NCBI GenBank assembly: GCA_006176705.1
Contig: QRFJ01000007.1
Location: forward strand, 4,576,276 to 4,640,275
Direction: 5' to 3'
Origin: Cocos nucifera
Taxonomy: Eukaryota; Streptophyta; Magnoliopsida; Arecales; Arecaceae
Length of the DNA: 64,000 nucleotides
Below the pieces are notes generated by a model. It did no database searches. It was not told where the DNA came from and saw nothing but the letters and a program-made list of their open reading frames with translations. The translations under genes and the position numbers were made by a program. Positions 43,001-55,496 of this stretch are shown in pieces (position 1 is the stretch's first letter; the number at the start of each line of letters is the position of its first letter).

Positions 43001-45740
43001 TCCAAAATATGTTGATTCGCTTGTACATGTTCACGCTTCCAACTCAAAACATGTAAAATAATTATAAAGGAAACTGGATGTAAAAAAATGGTACCCCTCC
43101 AGATGTTTCTTCAGAAATCAAAATATAGCCTCCATAGATGCTCTCTTTCAACTACTGATTAGTCACTGAAATATATTGCAATCATCTTCTTGTGACACTG
43201 TAGATCACTAGAAAAATTTTATTATTTTTCTCAATCAACTATGACAATCGTGCCTATGCTAAACTTCACAGTTATGCCATTTAAACCTTCCATCTAGCAA
43301 CAACGAATGTTTGCCAAACTTAACATAAATATCAAATTGGATTAGATCGGACTGGATTAGTTTCTCACAAGTCATACCCGTAGACATGGACAAAGAAATA
43401 ATCAGATGCGATGGTGTGACCCGATAAGCACGAATAGGCCCTTGGCACTGCCCAGCGAAGGCCAAGCTATCGAGTAACTACGTGGAAGCAACGGCGACGT
43501 GCCCTGTCCCGTTCACACCCGCTCTCCTCCTTCTCCCCCTCATCCCCGTAGGCGGAACGCGCGTTATCTCGCGGGCCGGCCACCCAGAGAATTTCTCCAG
43601 GTGGAGTCGGTGCTCGGGCCTCATTTCTTGGTCCAAGTATTGCATACACCAGGTGCAAATGGACCGCGCCAAATCCGACGGTGGATAACACGCTACGTTA
43701 TTTCACCAATTCCCGATTGCGCGCTATCCACCGTGCGAGGTTTGCCCTGGTTCGCTCGGATCTGGTGCATGCAATAATTTCTCCATTTTTTGGGCCCTCG
43801 TGTCCATGAGTCTACGCCACACTTCCTCGAGATTCCCAACTACCTCACGCCACTGGCGCTTTTAAGAGGACAGATTGTTCGCTTTCAATGATAGGCGAAA
43901 CGATCCCCCAGGCTCTCCGCTCTCGTCAGACTCACTCGGCGCTTCCACTAGCTTAGCCTGACTCCATCATCCACGTTCCGTATAGGTATATCGATCGCGT
44001 ACTCGTTTTTTTTTAGAGAGAAATTGATATAACGGCTTCAAGCCTGATTAGGGTTTTGGCTTTTATATATATATATATATATATATTTAATTGCAGCATA
44101 GATGCGGGATCCGATGACCCTCGTCTCGTAAGCGAGAAGCCCATCAGCATTCCATCTTGGGGGACGGTTGTCTCTATATAGAAGTAGAAGCGTTGGAGTC
44201 GGAATACAGGATTGTCTTCGAGTTGCAACAGTTTTCTTCTCTTGTAGTGCTAGGGGGGCTTCGTTATGGTGAGCTTTCCTGATGCATTCCGATTTTGGTC
44301 GGAGGGTTCTCCTCTAGATCTTTTGAGTCCCCGCAAATTTGAACGATATTCTGCTACTTGTTTTGTGTATGTACATGCGTTCAATTTGAATCCATTTGTT
44401 CATGGAATTTGGCGGGCAGAAGTTGATTCCATGTGCGAGCATGGTACTATGCTTCCCAGAAAACCAGATTTATATAAAATTTGTATTCAGATTTTAGGTA
44501 TATTTCACCATGAATTCGTTATTAGAGATGTAATTATGTGAGACGTTTGGATGAAAAATGATGCATCAAGTTGCCATTTATACATCACTTGAAGATTTGA
44601 GTTGAATTTATCTAGTTACCTCATTCTTTAGTTATTCTAGAATTGGACATGCGTAAAGTCTATGGGTTGTGTTAGATCATAATGAGAACAACTAGATGTA
44701 GGTTATCGTTATAATTTCCTTTTGAAAGTAATATTAGGTTTTAATAGTTCGGTTAATTATGAATTTTCCAATAGGTATTTTTTGACATATGGGTGTTAAA
44801 ACTTTCTTGATCCATATTGTGCATGTTCTTGGAAATACTTAGTTATAAGTCTAGCTGTAAGTTGGTAGTACTGTGTCACCTTAAATCTCGAGTTTGATTG
44901 GAATTCGTCTTTGCACTTCATAAATTCTACTTTCTAACTCGAGCAGATATGTAAATTATTCTCAACTATGGCCTTTTCAAGTCAGTATTTCATTTTATTA
45001 TACCTAAAAACGTATAGCATGTACTGCATCTAATGTCTTTGTTGTATGAAAATTTGGAATTTGTATTATGAGTTGGTTGGTTATCAAGTACAAGATTGTC
45101 TGGCGTGATCATACACGGTTTAAGGGATTCTGCAGATCAAAAGATCTAGTACAATTCAAAAATTCTCCATGGATATTCTTGAAAGAGTTTGTTTTCTTCT
45201 TGATCTCATTTGAAAGATTAAGCTGTACAGGCTACATGAATAGAGCATGTTTAGGCTGCACATGAACTGGTTTAAACTGATTTAGGTTTTTCTTAAGCTC
45301 GGCACTCCTTAAGTGATGTGTAAATGGTGGTCCTTTCCACATGTAGCCTGTCCTATGGTTGTGTTTAGCCTGGCAGCATTCTTTCAGTGCCAGCACTTGC
45401 AACTGATTGACTAATAATAAATATGGGATGCCAAATGCCTACTTGATGCTTGAATGTGAAGCAGCTCCTTCTGGTTTACGTAATTATTTGAGAGTTCAAG
45501 GAAAACTATCAATGGATATGCTGTGCCAATGATTTGAGACAATGACATGTTATAGTCTTTGTATCATGATAAATTGCACAAGTTTACAGATGCATTTTTT
45601 TGTTTTAATTTAATTAGTTTCTAGATATTTTCTCCTCTTAAGTTATGTGCTAATTGGGTTTTCTTTCCTCCTTACACTCCAGCAGCTAAATATGATTTGG
45701 CACATCTGAGTTGATCGGAGGGGTCTTTTTCTCAATACCA
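43001..45740 (+). promoter_or_regulatory. Intergenic region and probable promoter/5' UTR of the ceramidase gene
   Basis: A relatively GC-rich stretch at about 43,440-43,990 stands out from the AT-rich surroundings and could hold the promoter and transcription start. A pyrimidine-rich CTTACACTCCAGCAG lies about 60 bases before the start codon, which suggests that a 5' UTR intron may end there. The (TA)n at about 44,063-44,085 is a microsatellite, not a convincing TATA box. No coding exon was seen. Confidence 0.35.
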
Positions 45741-46084
45741 ATGGAGCTATTTCTTCTTTCTTACAGCTATACTCGTACTGCATTTGCAAGCATTTGGTTT
45801 TGGGTTCTGCTAGTACTCTTTTTTCACCACTGCAGGGGAACTCTCTCAAATTCAACATACTTGATTGGGGTTGGGAGCTATGACATGACAGGACCTGCAG
45901 CCGATGTCAACATGATGGGGTATGCTAATTCCAAGCAGATTGCATCTGGAGTTCATTTCCGGCTAAAGGCCCGCTCATTCATTGTTGCTGAGCCTGGGGG
46001 GAACCGTATGGTGTTTGTGAATCTTGATGCTTGCATGGCATCCCAACTTGTGACCATCAAAGTGATTGAAAGACTAAAGTCAAG
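45741..46084 (+). CDS. NCER: Neutral ceramidase exon 1
   Basis: From MELFLLSYSYTRTAFASIWF through the hydrophobic segment to the VIERLKS region. The donor is GTAGCG and the exon ends in phase 2. Confidence 0.92.
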
Positions 46085-49000
46085 GTAGCGATGAATCACA
46101 AAACTTTCTTTTACTGTTATTCTTAAGTCATATTCAACTACCCAATGATATTGTTCTTAAGCTTGATTATCTAGACCTTGCATTATGAGTCAGTTACTAA
46201 TGAGGGTCTATACACATTAAGTAATCATAACAGAGCTAAAAATGCTGCATAAATTTGCAAAACTAAAGACGGAATGGGGTCACAGTATGTATGAGGAAAC
46301 TTAGGGGATGCACTGGTTGATGAGTAGGTGATGAGGCACTTTAATTTTGGTACATGTCCAATGAAGGTAAGTGGGCTCCTTATAAGATGTCTCAGTTTTG
46401 TGCGGATGGGCCAGAAAAGAAGTGGAGAAGTCCAAAAAGAATGTGAATAAAGAATTCTTTAGAAAAAAAATTAATTGGAATGTTTGATGAAGTATGATTC
46501 ATGGTTTTGGTTCCAAGTAAATGAGCTAAAAAACCGTTATTTATGGCTATATGAACCTTGCTCTAGTTTAGAATGGAACTATCCATGGGATTCTACAGTG
46601 TGTAAAAGCGTCTGGGTATCACTACAGGCATATTGTGCATTGCTAACTTTTCATTCTGAACATTCAAACAAATATTTGACTGTGGATTTGTTACTTTGTT
46701 CACCAAAACTAAGTGCTAGCAATTTATTTAGAAATGCACGATTTGCATCTTGGCTAGCATAGATTACAGAACTTTCATGGATGGTTCAGAAAGGTTTGAG
46801 TGTTGGCGCAATGGTAAAGTTGCTCCATTGTGACTTGGAGGTCACATGTTTGAAACATAGAGAGGCTGCATAGATCTAACCCTCTCCAGATCAAGAGATA
46901 GTAGGCTGCCCTTCATGGATAGTTCAGAATGTTATAGTTCCTCACAGGAAACGCAAACTATTATGTTCATATAGTTTATACTACTAGGTTGATGCTATTT
47001 TTTTATTTGAAGCTTGCTAATTAGTCTCTCTTGGAATCACCATATCATGAATCTTTTGTGGTTTCTTGTTATTTGTCTTCATAAGAAGACAACGATTTCA
47101 GGTTGGTAAAGTCATATAAGTCGCCACAAGCCTTACAAAGTGATATTTTCGTATAATGATCCTTTTGGACATAGTCTATGAGTTCCTTCCTCTTCTTTGT
47201 TGAGTAGGCCCTTCTATTATTTTATTATGGGATGATATATTTTTGGTTGTAAGTTGTAACTCCACTTCATGGGACCACCACATATGCCTTTTGTTATTTC
47301 TAATACAAGTTCTTATAGAAAGGACTTTGGGAAGGCAGTGCCTTAACTTGGGAACACATGACTAATAAATTACATTATCTTTTGCTGATGTGTGTGTGTG
47401 TGTGGATGGATGGATTTCGATTTCTGTTCACAACTCATATCATTCAGCTTGTTTTTTTCGGTTTCACAGAGATGTTACTTTATTACTTTAAATGGTCTTG
47501 CAGACAGGTGGATCTTATTGTTTTTTATTTTGGCAGGTATGGAGGCATTTACAATGAACAAAATGTTGCCATCAGTGGCATTCATACTCATGCTGGACCT
47601 GGGGGTTATCTTCAATATGTTGTGTATATTGTAACATCTCTTGGATTTGTGAGGCAATCATTTGATGTCATTGTTGATGGCATCGAGAAAAGTATTATAC
47701 AAGCTCATGAAAACCTCCGACCTGGAAATATCTTTGTGAACAAAGGTAAGGTATGGGGAGGCATTCTGCATTGCAAATTGTAAAATGGACAATTTTCATT
47801 ATTTGTTTATTCTGTCTGGTTGGATACTGTTTATCATCTCTCTATTTGATGTCATTTATTTTAAAGTAACAAGTTTTCTTTTGTATAGTCAATTTTGAGT
47901 TAATCATATAATTTTATCATATGCTTGTGCTAGTGTTGTGTGAAGATTGTTAGAAACTTAGAATTGTATAACAAGCCTGGGGGTTAAAACCATCAACTTA
48001 TAAAGCACGAAGAGGTTCTTTGTATGGTCTCTTTGTCTATAAAAACTTTCATTTGTCTGACTATTAAGTAATATTGTATTAAAGCTTTTATTAATTACTT
48101 CAGGTTTCTTTGTGCAGGTTGTTGTGGTTGTTATTGTTCTCTATCATTATAATCATCATATTTATCACTATCATTCAAACATTTCATATTCCTGTATCCA
48201 ATAAAGTTAATGTTGGAGTGTACGCTAGTAAATAGGCTTGTTGACTAAGGTTATATGCGAAAAGATTTTGATGGTAAAGAGAGTATCATATTCCTTTAAA
48301 ATTGTATATCTAAGTGCTTGTGTTGTCTATTTTTGGCCATCTTGTTGAAATAATGTGATAGAATATGCACCGCATAACATATCATGCAAATTCATTTATC
48401 GAAGTGTGTGATCATTATTTATTAGTTTAGTTCTTCTCTGTTTTTTTAGTCTAGTGCCCCTAAGATTTGTCAACTGAAAAGGTACTGATTTAATTTTTTG
48501 CCCCCTTATAATTTATCCAAACTACAAACCTAACTAGCAGTATTCTCAGATGTATAGTTGTCTTGAAGTCTATGATACTGTTTTAGTTAGTTATTTGGTG
48601 AAATGTGTCCACACTGTGTCCCTATAGCTTTAGTTTTTTGCTGAAAAATCTTTTTTTTTTTCATTACCTGTACCAGTAACTAGTTTCAATAGTTACATGA
48701 TCCTTGGTTATGGAATTGGATCTTTTGATTTTCAGGAGAGCTCCAGGATGCTGGTGTCAATCGCAGTCCTAGTGCCTACCTAAATAATCCTGCTGCAGAG
48801 CGCAGCCAATACAAGTACGATGTTGATAAAGAAATGACTCTGCTGAAGTTTGTAGATGATGAATGGGGTCCTGTTGGAAGTTTTAACTGGTTTGCAACTC
48901 ATGGAACTTCCATGAGTCGCACAAACTCCTTGATAAGTGGAGACAACAAAGGAGCTGCTGCACGTTTCATGGAGGACTGGGCTGAACAGAAGGGTTTTCC

Positions 49001-52000
49001 TAAAGGAATCAACAGCATATACGATGATGCTTTTGTGGTTGGCAGCAAACCAAAGCGAAGAGTCTCTAGCATAATTCCTCAGCCACATGAGAACTGTATG
49101 TCTGAAAATGATTTCTGCTTGTCTAGCCATTCTTTACCTAACCTCATTTTATATATTGGTGACAGAATTTTAGGTAGGGGGTTATTCCCCAAGATTCTTG
49201 ATGTAAGTTTTTATTTGTTATTTTTCATTTATTGCAGTCAATGAGTTACAGCAACTAGCATCCTCCTTCCAGGCATCAGGTGGAAGGTTATTAGCAAGTT
49301 CTTTGAGTGTCTCGCAGCGTGTCCGGAGTGATCAGGGTAACAAACCAAAATTTGTGTCTGCATTTTGTCAATCAAATTGTGGAGATGTTAGTCCCAATGT
49401 GCTTGGAACATTCTGCATAGACACTGGACTCCCTTGTGATTTCAACCACAGTACCTGCAATGGGAAGAATGAACTCTGCTATGGCCGTGGCCCAGGGTAG
49501 TATTAGTTCATTGCCTAGTTTTTTTTCTAGATTGTATAATAAATTGTTGCTACAATCTTGAATGATCTGGTTTATCTGCCAGATACCCAGATGAGTTTGA
49601 AAGCACGCGCATCATCGGTGAAAGGCAATTCATCAAAGCTATGGATCTCTTCAACACAGCATCTGAGCAAGTAAAAGGGAAGGTTGACTATCGCCACACT
49701 TACATAGATTTCTCCCAGCTTGAGGTTAACCTTCCTTCAAGTAGTGGAGGTCAGGAAGTGGTCCAAACATGCCCAGCAGCAATGGGATTTTCTTTTGCTG
49801 CAGGAACCACTGATGGCCCTGGAGCATTTGATTTCAAGCAAGGGGATGATAAGGTTGGTTATAGCATTTGGTCCTCATCTTTTCTTGGTGAGTAATAATT
49901 GAGTATTCAACTATTGTCTGTCTTGATGCTGTTTCAGGGTAATCCTTTCTGGAAATTAGTGAGGAACTTACTGAAAACTCCAACTAAGGAGCAAATTGAA
50001 TGTCAGAAGCCAAAGCCTATTTTACTTGATACCGGTGAAATGAAGCAACCTTACGATTGGGCGGTGAGTAGTGTCTTAGACATATATTACTTTTACCCAC
50101 CTAACACTTGAAAGGAAAATAGAGTCTTGCCTATAAACCTAGATGGAGCTACCTTCTTAGGTTCCCTGGAACTTGGGAATGGTCTAGAAAACAGACGAAG
50201 AAAGCAGGGGCTGATATGAAAAACTGCAATCATTCTTTAGGCACAAACCCGTGGATTAAATTGCTGAAATACTGCTCCGAGTTGTTCCGGTGCTTTTAAT
50301 TCTCTAGAAACTGCATGATTTCTATAGGCATACAGTAGGAGATGACTTTAATGATTATAATGACTCTTTTTCTATCCTTGTCTCATGCATTTTATTTTGA
50401 GTTGGACATGATTATAAGTTCATCCTACTAAAATGAATTTTAAAGTAAAACCAGAGTTACTAAATTTGCATCGGAAATCAACCTAGCCAACGGGCCAGGT
50501 CACTGTGTCACTGGTCCGACTGCCAAGTTAATCAGCCAGACTAGGTTATAATAGTTTTTAAAAAAAAAATAAAATATTAAAAAATACATGCAATACAAGA
50601 AAAATATCAGTAAATATTGATAAATTTCCTACTTTAAATAATACTCTTTCAAACCACATGGACCTACTACATTCTACAATATCTGTAAGTTAGGCATAAA
50701 TAGAAAAAAAATCATGATTTATTTAAATTCTTTTTTTAAAAAAGAGTAAGAAAAGTATAAATAAGGTAGGAAAATATGCAGAATTTATAAATATTTCTAT
50801 TTTTTAAGGATTAAGGTTTTATATATCCAGACAAATAAAATGAACTATATCTTTTTTGACTTTGTGCTAGAGGTAAAAGGATTTTTTTTTTCTTTTTTTT
50901 CTTTTTTTAGATAGCAATTATTGGAATACTAAGAAAATAACTTCTTTTTAAATAGCATAGATAAAATTTTTAGAACTTAATAAGTTATCTTAACTAAACC
51001 ACTGTATCAGTGGTTGAAAGGTTCTTAAGCTTACAAGTGGTAAGTGATCTGGTTCTTCTGGGGTTACTCGGATGTCTGGTCCTATTGAGAAACCAGACTG
51101 GATAGGAGGCCAGTTAACGTGTTTAAACTGCCAGGGTCACCGATTTTTTTCGAAAACCAGCTGCTTCAAATCCAGTTCATGCCAGCTTATTTGCATTTCC
51201 AGCCCTATTAAGATACTGGACCAGATAGGGAGCCAGTTCACCTGTTTTTGGTCCAACAGGCCGATTTGGTCTGGTTTAATAACTATGAAAAACCATCTTA
51301 GAGTGGACTGGGGATGCTTGATGATTGTTATTTTAATGGATTAGAGATGCATCAAAGTGGTGAACTACATGCATTTCTCAAAACTGGGATCTTTAACTTT
51401 GTTTTAGTGTGTTCACATTTTTTTCAAATGGTTGCACTATGCATTTATCTTGCAATAGCTTGTCTTTTGTGCTGCTCATAGAATAAGTAGCTCTCCTTTT
51501 TGCTGCATACATCTGATTGCTTTTTCATTTTCCCCCTTCAGCCTTCAATACTTCCAATCCAGATAATCCAAATAGGACAAGTGGTTATCCTATGTGTACC
51601 TGGAGGTATATGTGTTTGCTCTTTTTTTCATTTCAGTGTACTAATATCCAGATGGTGGATGCAGAACATTTTACTTATTTATTGAGCAAAATAAAATTTC
51701 TTTCCTTCCTGTAAATTCTTCATTTCTTTTTGTTAGATTGTCTCTTCAATTTATTGTTCTTTTGCTCTATATTCCTTAATCAGGTTGATATCTACAATGG
51801 CTCTTAATTTTCTCACACTGTTTCTTTTTAAAGAATTCACAACAATGGCTGGGAGGCGTCTCCGGGATGCTGTGCAAACAGTACTTACTAGTGGCGGTGC
51901 TGGTGAATTTGGTAGCAATATTCACATTGTTATTGCTGGGTTGTCGAACACATACTCTCAATATGTGACCACCTTTGAGGAATACCAGATCCAAAGATAT

Positions 52001-52327
52001 GAGGTTTGTAGTTTTGGTCCATCATAACCTTGATTTACAAATTTTTTTAGGTCTTCTATGAATCAACTGTTTGTTGCTAATAAATCCTTGCATCCAAATT
52101 AACGTGCCTTGTTTATGCCAATATCCAAGCACCAAATCTATTTGGACCCATAAAATGTAAAATTGCCAGCTTAGGTGCTGTCAATACATGATAGGAGTAT
52201 GCTTTCAGATATATTGAGAAGCATGTCGCTAGCCGTATCTTCCCACTAGTTTGGCTTGAAATGGAGATATTGAAAGGCATTAATTGGTGAGGTACACATT
52301 CATGTGTGTTATATTCCTTTATCTTGT

Positions 52328-52360
<33 letters not shown>

Positions 52361-53546
52361 TACATACATATATGTATGCATGTATGTGTATTAGTTCATA
52401 CATGCATACTTTAATTGGCTGTTACAAATCTTTATCTTTTATATGCTTACATATAGTTATTCCTTTGAAGCCTGTTTGCTTGTTATATGGCATATTTGTT
52501 GCTGGTGCTTAACCCCATCAATTTTGAATTTCCTTCATTAATCTTATGTTTGTTATTGAACTGTCTAAAAAATTGTTAATTCTGAACCCTATTTGGGGTC
52601 CATGAAAGGGTCATCATAGCACCTATGATCAAGAATTAAAAATTTACAGCTCTGTTATTCGAATAAAGTTATTTCTGAGGCCCATCAGAAACAAACATCT
52701 TCAAAGAGATATGTCATTTCAAATGCTTCCCTTTTTGTCAATGATACCGTACATTCACACATCATTCCCTCAATGCCGTGTAGCATGTTTACAACCTTAT
52801 CAAGTACATTTCTAATACCTAAGAAAATGTTTTTTCTTTGTCAATAGTGACCTGATTCTATCACCTACCAGCTTTAGCATAAATTCCATTAGGTTATGTG
52901 TTGCCTTGTGATCTCAAGAAGCATTTTGTAAGGTCCCAAGTTAATTGTTTGCTTTGAGATCTCTGGCATGCTTTAAGATCCACATGGTTCTTGTCAGGGA
53001 GCATCGACATTATATGGTCCACATACCTTGAGTGCTTACATTCAAGAATTCAAGAAGCTTGCTTCTGCACTTATCAGTGGTCAAAATGTCCAACCGGGCC
53101 CACAACCTCCAGATCTCCTGGACAAGCAAATCGGCTTGCTCCCTGGAGTTGTAGTGGATACAACTCCCATTGGTGTGAAGTTTGGGGATGTTAGTACTGA
53201 TGTTCCCGAGAATTCTACATTCAAGCCTGGCGACATGGTGACAGCCACGTTTTGGTCTGCTTGCCCTAGGAATGACCTCCTAACTGATGGTACGTTTGCT
53301 CTTGTGGAGATCTTAGATGGTAGCAACACTTGGATTCCTGCCTATGATGATGATGATTTCTGTCTGCGTTTCAAATGGTCAAGGCCTTCAAAGCTTAGTT
53401 CCCGGAGCCATGCGACCATAGAGTGGTGGATCCCTGAAACAGCTATCTCAGGCATCTATAGATTAAGGCATTTTGGTGCTTCGAAGAGCTTGTTTGGGTC
53501 GATCAAACATTTCACAGGCACTTCTCATGCCTTTGTCGTTCTCTAG
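45741..53546 (+). CDS. NCER: Neutral ceramidase (complete, 9 exons, 783 aa)
   Basis: The enzyme hydrolyses ceramide to sphingoid base and fatty acid (EC 3.5.1.23), acting in the secretory pathway or at membranes. Exons 45741-46084, 47537-47745, 48736-49095, 49238-49496, 49583-49853, 49938-50063, 51542-51605, 51834-52003 and 52998-53546 join in phase to 2,352 bases including TAG. Residues ~14-31 form a hydrophobic signal/anchor segment. YLIGVGSYDMTGPAADVNMMGYA is the conserved start of the mature domain. Zinc ligands are seen in GIHTHAGPGGY and FATHGTSM, and the nucleophile Ser in NCGDVSPN. The C-terminal immunoglobulin-like domain ends GTSHAFVVL. The ATG at 45,741 is chosen because the frame upstream lacks another ATG. 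All catalytic motifs are present and there is no frameshift, so it is probably functional. Confidence 0.97.
46774..46929 (+). mobile_element. tRNA-derived SINE (Au-SINE-like) with 18-bp target-site duplication
   Basis: The body (46,792-46,911) has an A-box-like TTGGCGCAATGG and a B-box-like ATGTTTGAAAC separated by GTTGCTCCATTGTGACTTGGAGGTCAC-type sequence as in plant Au SINEs, then AGAGAGGCTGCA. It is flanked by direct repeats at 46,774-46,791 and 46,912-46,929 that match at 17 of 18 positions (TTCATGGAT[G/A]GTTCAGAA). It lies in ceramidase intron 1 and is too decayed at the B box to be strongly transcribed. Confidence 0.85.
47537..47745 (+). CDS. NCER: Neutral ceramidase exon 2
   Basis: It starts YGGIYNEQNVAISGIHTHAG, with the zinc-binding His pair, and ends NIFVNK plus one base. 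The acceptor is TTGGCAG and the donor GTAAGG. Confidence 0.95.
48736..49095 (+). CDS. NCER: Neutral ceramidase exon 3
   Basis: It contains NRSPSAYLNNPAAER, VGSFNWFATHGTSMSRTN (a further zinc His) and the PQPHEN end. The acceptor is TTTCAG and the donor GTATGT. Confidence 0.95.
49238..49496 (+). CDS. NCER: Neutral ceramidase exon 4
   Basis: It contains FQASGGRLLASSLSVSQRV and FVSAFCQSNCGDVSPNVLG, in which the Ser of GDVSPN is the catalytic nucleophile. The acceptor is ATTGCAG and the donor GTAGTA. Confidence 0.95.
49583..49853 (+). CDS. NCER: Neutral ceramidase exon 5
   Basis: YPDEFESTRIIGERQFIKAM through AAGTTDGPGAFDFKQGDDK. It begins by completing a Gly codon and ends in phase 0. Confidence 0.95.
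49938..50063 (+). CDS. NCER: Neutral ceramidase exon 6
   Basis: GNPFWKLVRNLLKTPTKEQI through LDTGEMKQPYDWA, 42 codons, phase 0 at both ends. The acceptor is TTTCAG and the donor GTGAGT. Confidence 0.95.
50064..51541. other. Ceramidase intron 6 with diverged repeat
   Basis: At about 50,455-50,545 and 51,060-51,290 there are GGTCACTGTGTCACTGGTCCGAC- and CCAGACTGGATAGGAGGCCAGTT-type segments, with repeated references to GCCAGTT and GTCCGACTGCCAA. A related phrase, CCAGACTGGTCCAACTGCC, recurs near 63,165. These look like a dispersed, decayed repeat. The rest is AT-rich with poly(T). Confidence 0.4.
51542..51605 (+). CDS. NCER: Neutral ceramidase exon 7
   Basis: PSILPIQIIQIGQVVILCVP plus one Gly codon and a further base, 64 bases. 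It is a conserved core strand of the enzyme. The acceptor is CTTCAG and the donor GTATAT. Confidence 0.95.
51834..52003 (+). CDS. NCER: Neutral ceramidase exon 8
   Basis: FTTMAGRRLRDAVQTVL, then IHIVIAGLSNTYSQYVTTFE and EYQIQRYE. This is the conserved FTTMAGRR...GLSNTYSQY block. The acceptor is TTAAAG and the donor GTTTGT. Confidence 0.95.
52328..52355. repeat. (CA)n microsatellite in ceramidase intron 8
   Basis: About 14 CA units are followed by ACATACATATATGTATG. Confidence 0.9.
52998..53546 (+). CDS. NCER: Neutral ceramidase exon 9
   Basis: It starts GASTLYGPHTLSAYIQEFKK, covers the C-terminal immunoglobulin-like domain, and ends GTSHAFVVL then TAG. The acceptor is TTGTCAG. Confidence 0.95.
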   Translation, partial: GASTLYGPHTLSAYIQEFKKLASALISGQNVQPGPQPPDLLDKQIGLLPGVVVDTTPIGVKFGDVSTDVPENSTFKPGDMVTATFWSACPRNDLLTDGTFALVEILDGSNTWIPAYDDDDFCLRFKWSRPSKLSSRSHATIEWWIPETAISGIYRLRHFGASKSLFGSIKHFTGTSHAFVVL

Positions 53547-54955
53547 CAAGGTTAAATGCTTGTGTATTAGAATTCCTTGCTGAGTATATCACTAATGCTA
53601 TCGTATGATGATGAAGAATTTGCTTGGTTCTCTTGCCTACAAAAGCAGATTGTCCTTGCAATTACATGGTCTTTGTTATCTGACCATTTGGTTTAGATAT
53701 TACTGGAAAGAAGGGTTGGACCAGTGATCCTTTTGTTCAACACAGCTTGCCATTTTCCTAGAAAGGCTGTTTACTTCTTTGCAGTGGCAGGTTTTTTGAT
53801 GAATGATGGTTTTATGGCAGAAGGTAGGAGGTACTTGGTTTTCCACAAGCACGCTTATTTTTTCCAGGGTGAAATACATTACTGATCCAAATCTAATGCT
53901 ACATAAGATTAAAGAATGGCTTTGGTAAACAGGTGTGAGTTATCGCTTTTCATATAAGTCCGGTTGATGGCTTTGATATGATCATAAGGTAGGGTCTTTT
54001 ACGGTTTGAGAAAATGGTGGTTATTGATGATCACTCAAGTTTTGATCTGGGACCTCTCACTTGGATGATCAGATTCAAGAAAAAGGGTTTTTTCATGTGT
54101 TGAATATTTGTAAAATAATTGTGTTCTGTTATAGAGGCTGATTTCCCTAAATTCAGGCATGGTTAATTGTGTGGAGCAAGTCTTTAGAGTTTGCTTTTGT
54201 GGGCTAGAGTTTGGAGGTCCATTTGGCTTTGTGAATGCTCGCTATGTTCATGAAATCGGCAAGCGGCTGCTTCAAACGAGCTGTTTCTGCCCTTGGGAGC
54301 ACTCGAGCATATTTGCTTCGCAATCGAAAGATTTCGTATGGCAGGCCCCAGATTTGATTCGGGACCTAAGTGAACCTTTCAGAGCTGGCAATAGAGCGAT
54401 AATATTATGCTTCCAAGAATTCTTCCACCCGTGCACGTTTGGTTGATACTTTGATGGAGGAGCCGTCTTTCTTCCTGAAAATATATGTATTTCTGGAAAA
54501 CTGGTTCCGCAAGAGACGCTTAAAAAATGCTTCTCTGCTCGCTTCACAAAACGATGTTTCATTTTCGTGGGAAAAAAGCGGTAGAAAACTAAAAATTAAA
54601 CCCGTCTGAAGCACCGTAGAAACGGGTTTCATTCTTCTCGCGAAGTTGTCAACTTGCTAATCAACTGGAAAGGTTACATCCTTCCTTTTCCTATTAGACA
54701 AGGGATATTTATTCCCCTTCTCTTTTACATAAAGGCCTTTTTCGACCAAACAAAAGATAATGTATCCTAATCTAACTTTCGATTTCGTCGCGTTTTTGCC
54801 AAGTGTTTTGTTAATTAAGGGATCCGATGGTACCTCTATCTGTTGGTTTGTGTCCAGCCGTACGGTCAAATCTAACAATTTAATGATGAATTATTAAAGA
54901 TAATTAATAATGTAATAGTTAGAAATGTATTATTCTTTTATAGAGAGGGGAAGGT
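53547..54955. other. 3' untranslated region of the ceramidase gene and intergenic DNA
   Basis: No strong AATAAA close to the stop was recognised, so the transcript end is not placed. The 95-96 codon frames at 54,159-54,562 on opposite strands mirror one another and have no domain. Confidence 0.45.
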
Positions 54956-54959
54956 ATTT

Positions 54960-55283
54960 AGGACATGTTTGGTTCATGACTAGAATTAAAATCGGAATGA
55001 ATTGGAATAGAAATTGGAATCGTCATATCCTTCGAAGTATTTGGCATGTGATTAAAATCAAAATGAAAATTGGAAAGAAAAATTGAATTCGTATTTGGCG
55101 TGTGATTAGAATCAAAATGAAAATTAGAAAGAAAAACTGAATTCTTATTGGAGAGTGGGGATTGAGTTTTAGGAGGATTGGGCCATTCCTATTTCAAATT
55201 AGAATCGGAATAGGATTGGAATGGAAGTTACTCATTCTCTCGTTCCTATTTCAGATTCAACTCTCTCTCCAACCAAATACCCC
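54960..55283. repeat. MITE-like repeat with TTTGGTT ends
   Basis: The left end is GGACATGTTTGGTTCATG. The right end, in reverse complement, is GGGGTATTTGGTTGGAG. Internal GGAATGAATTGGAATAGAAA-type runs are typical of non-autonomous plant elements with such ends. A short segment (GTATTTGGC.TGTGATTA.AATC) is duplicated inside. The target duplication was not found. Confidence 0.5.
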
Positions 55284-55496
55284 ATAATTGCTTTTGAGTC
55301 CAAATTTAATAATAGAGCACTTAAATAAATGATCCATGTCAACTTGTACAACTAAAAATACCTAGAAATATCACATATTTTGATAGTCTTTAATCTATAT
55401 ATCATTTTATGGGCACAAAAATAGTTTCATTGTGCTAGCATGCTAAAGTATATAATAAATATCTATATTTAAAATCCATCTTATTAATCATGATCA

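Noticed and set aside
44057..44085. TATATATA run as the ceramidase TATA box
   Set aside because: It is an ordinary (TA)n microsatellite with no supporting start-site evidence, and the 5' UTR structure is unknown.
54159..54562. 95- and 96-codon frames on opposite strands
   Set aside because: They mirror each other with no domain or exon signals, downstream of the ceramidase stop.
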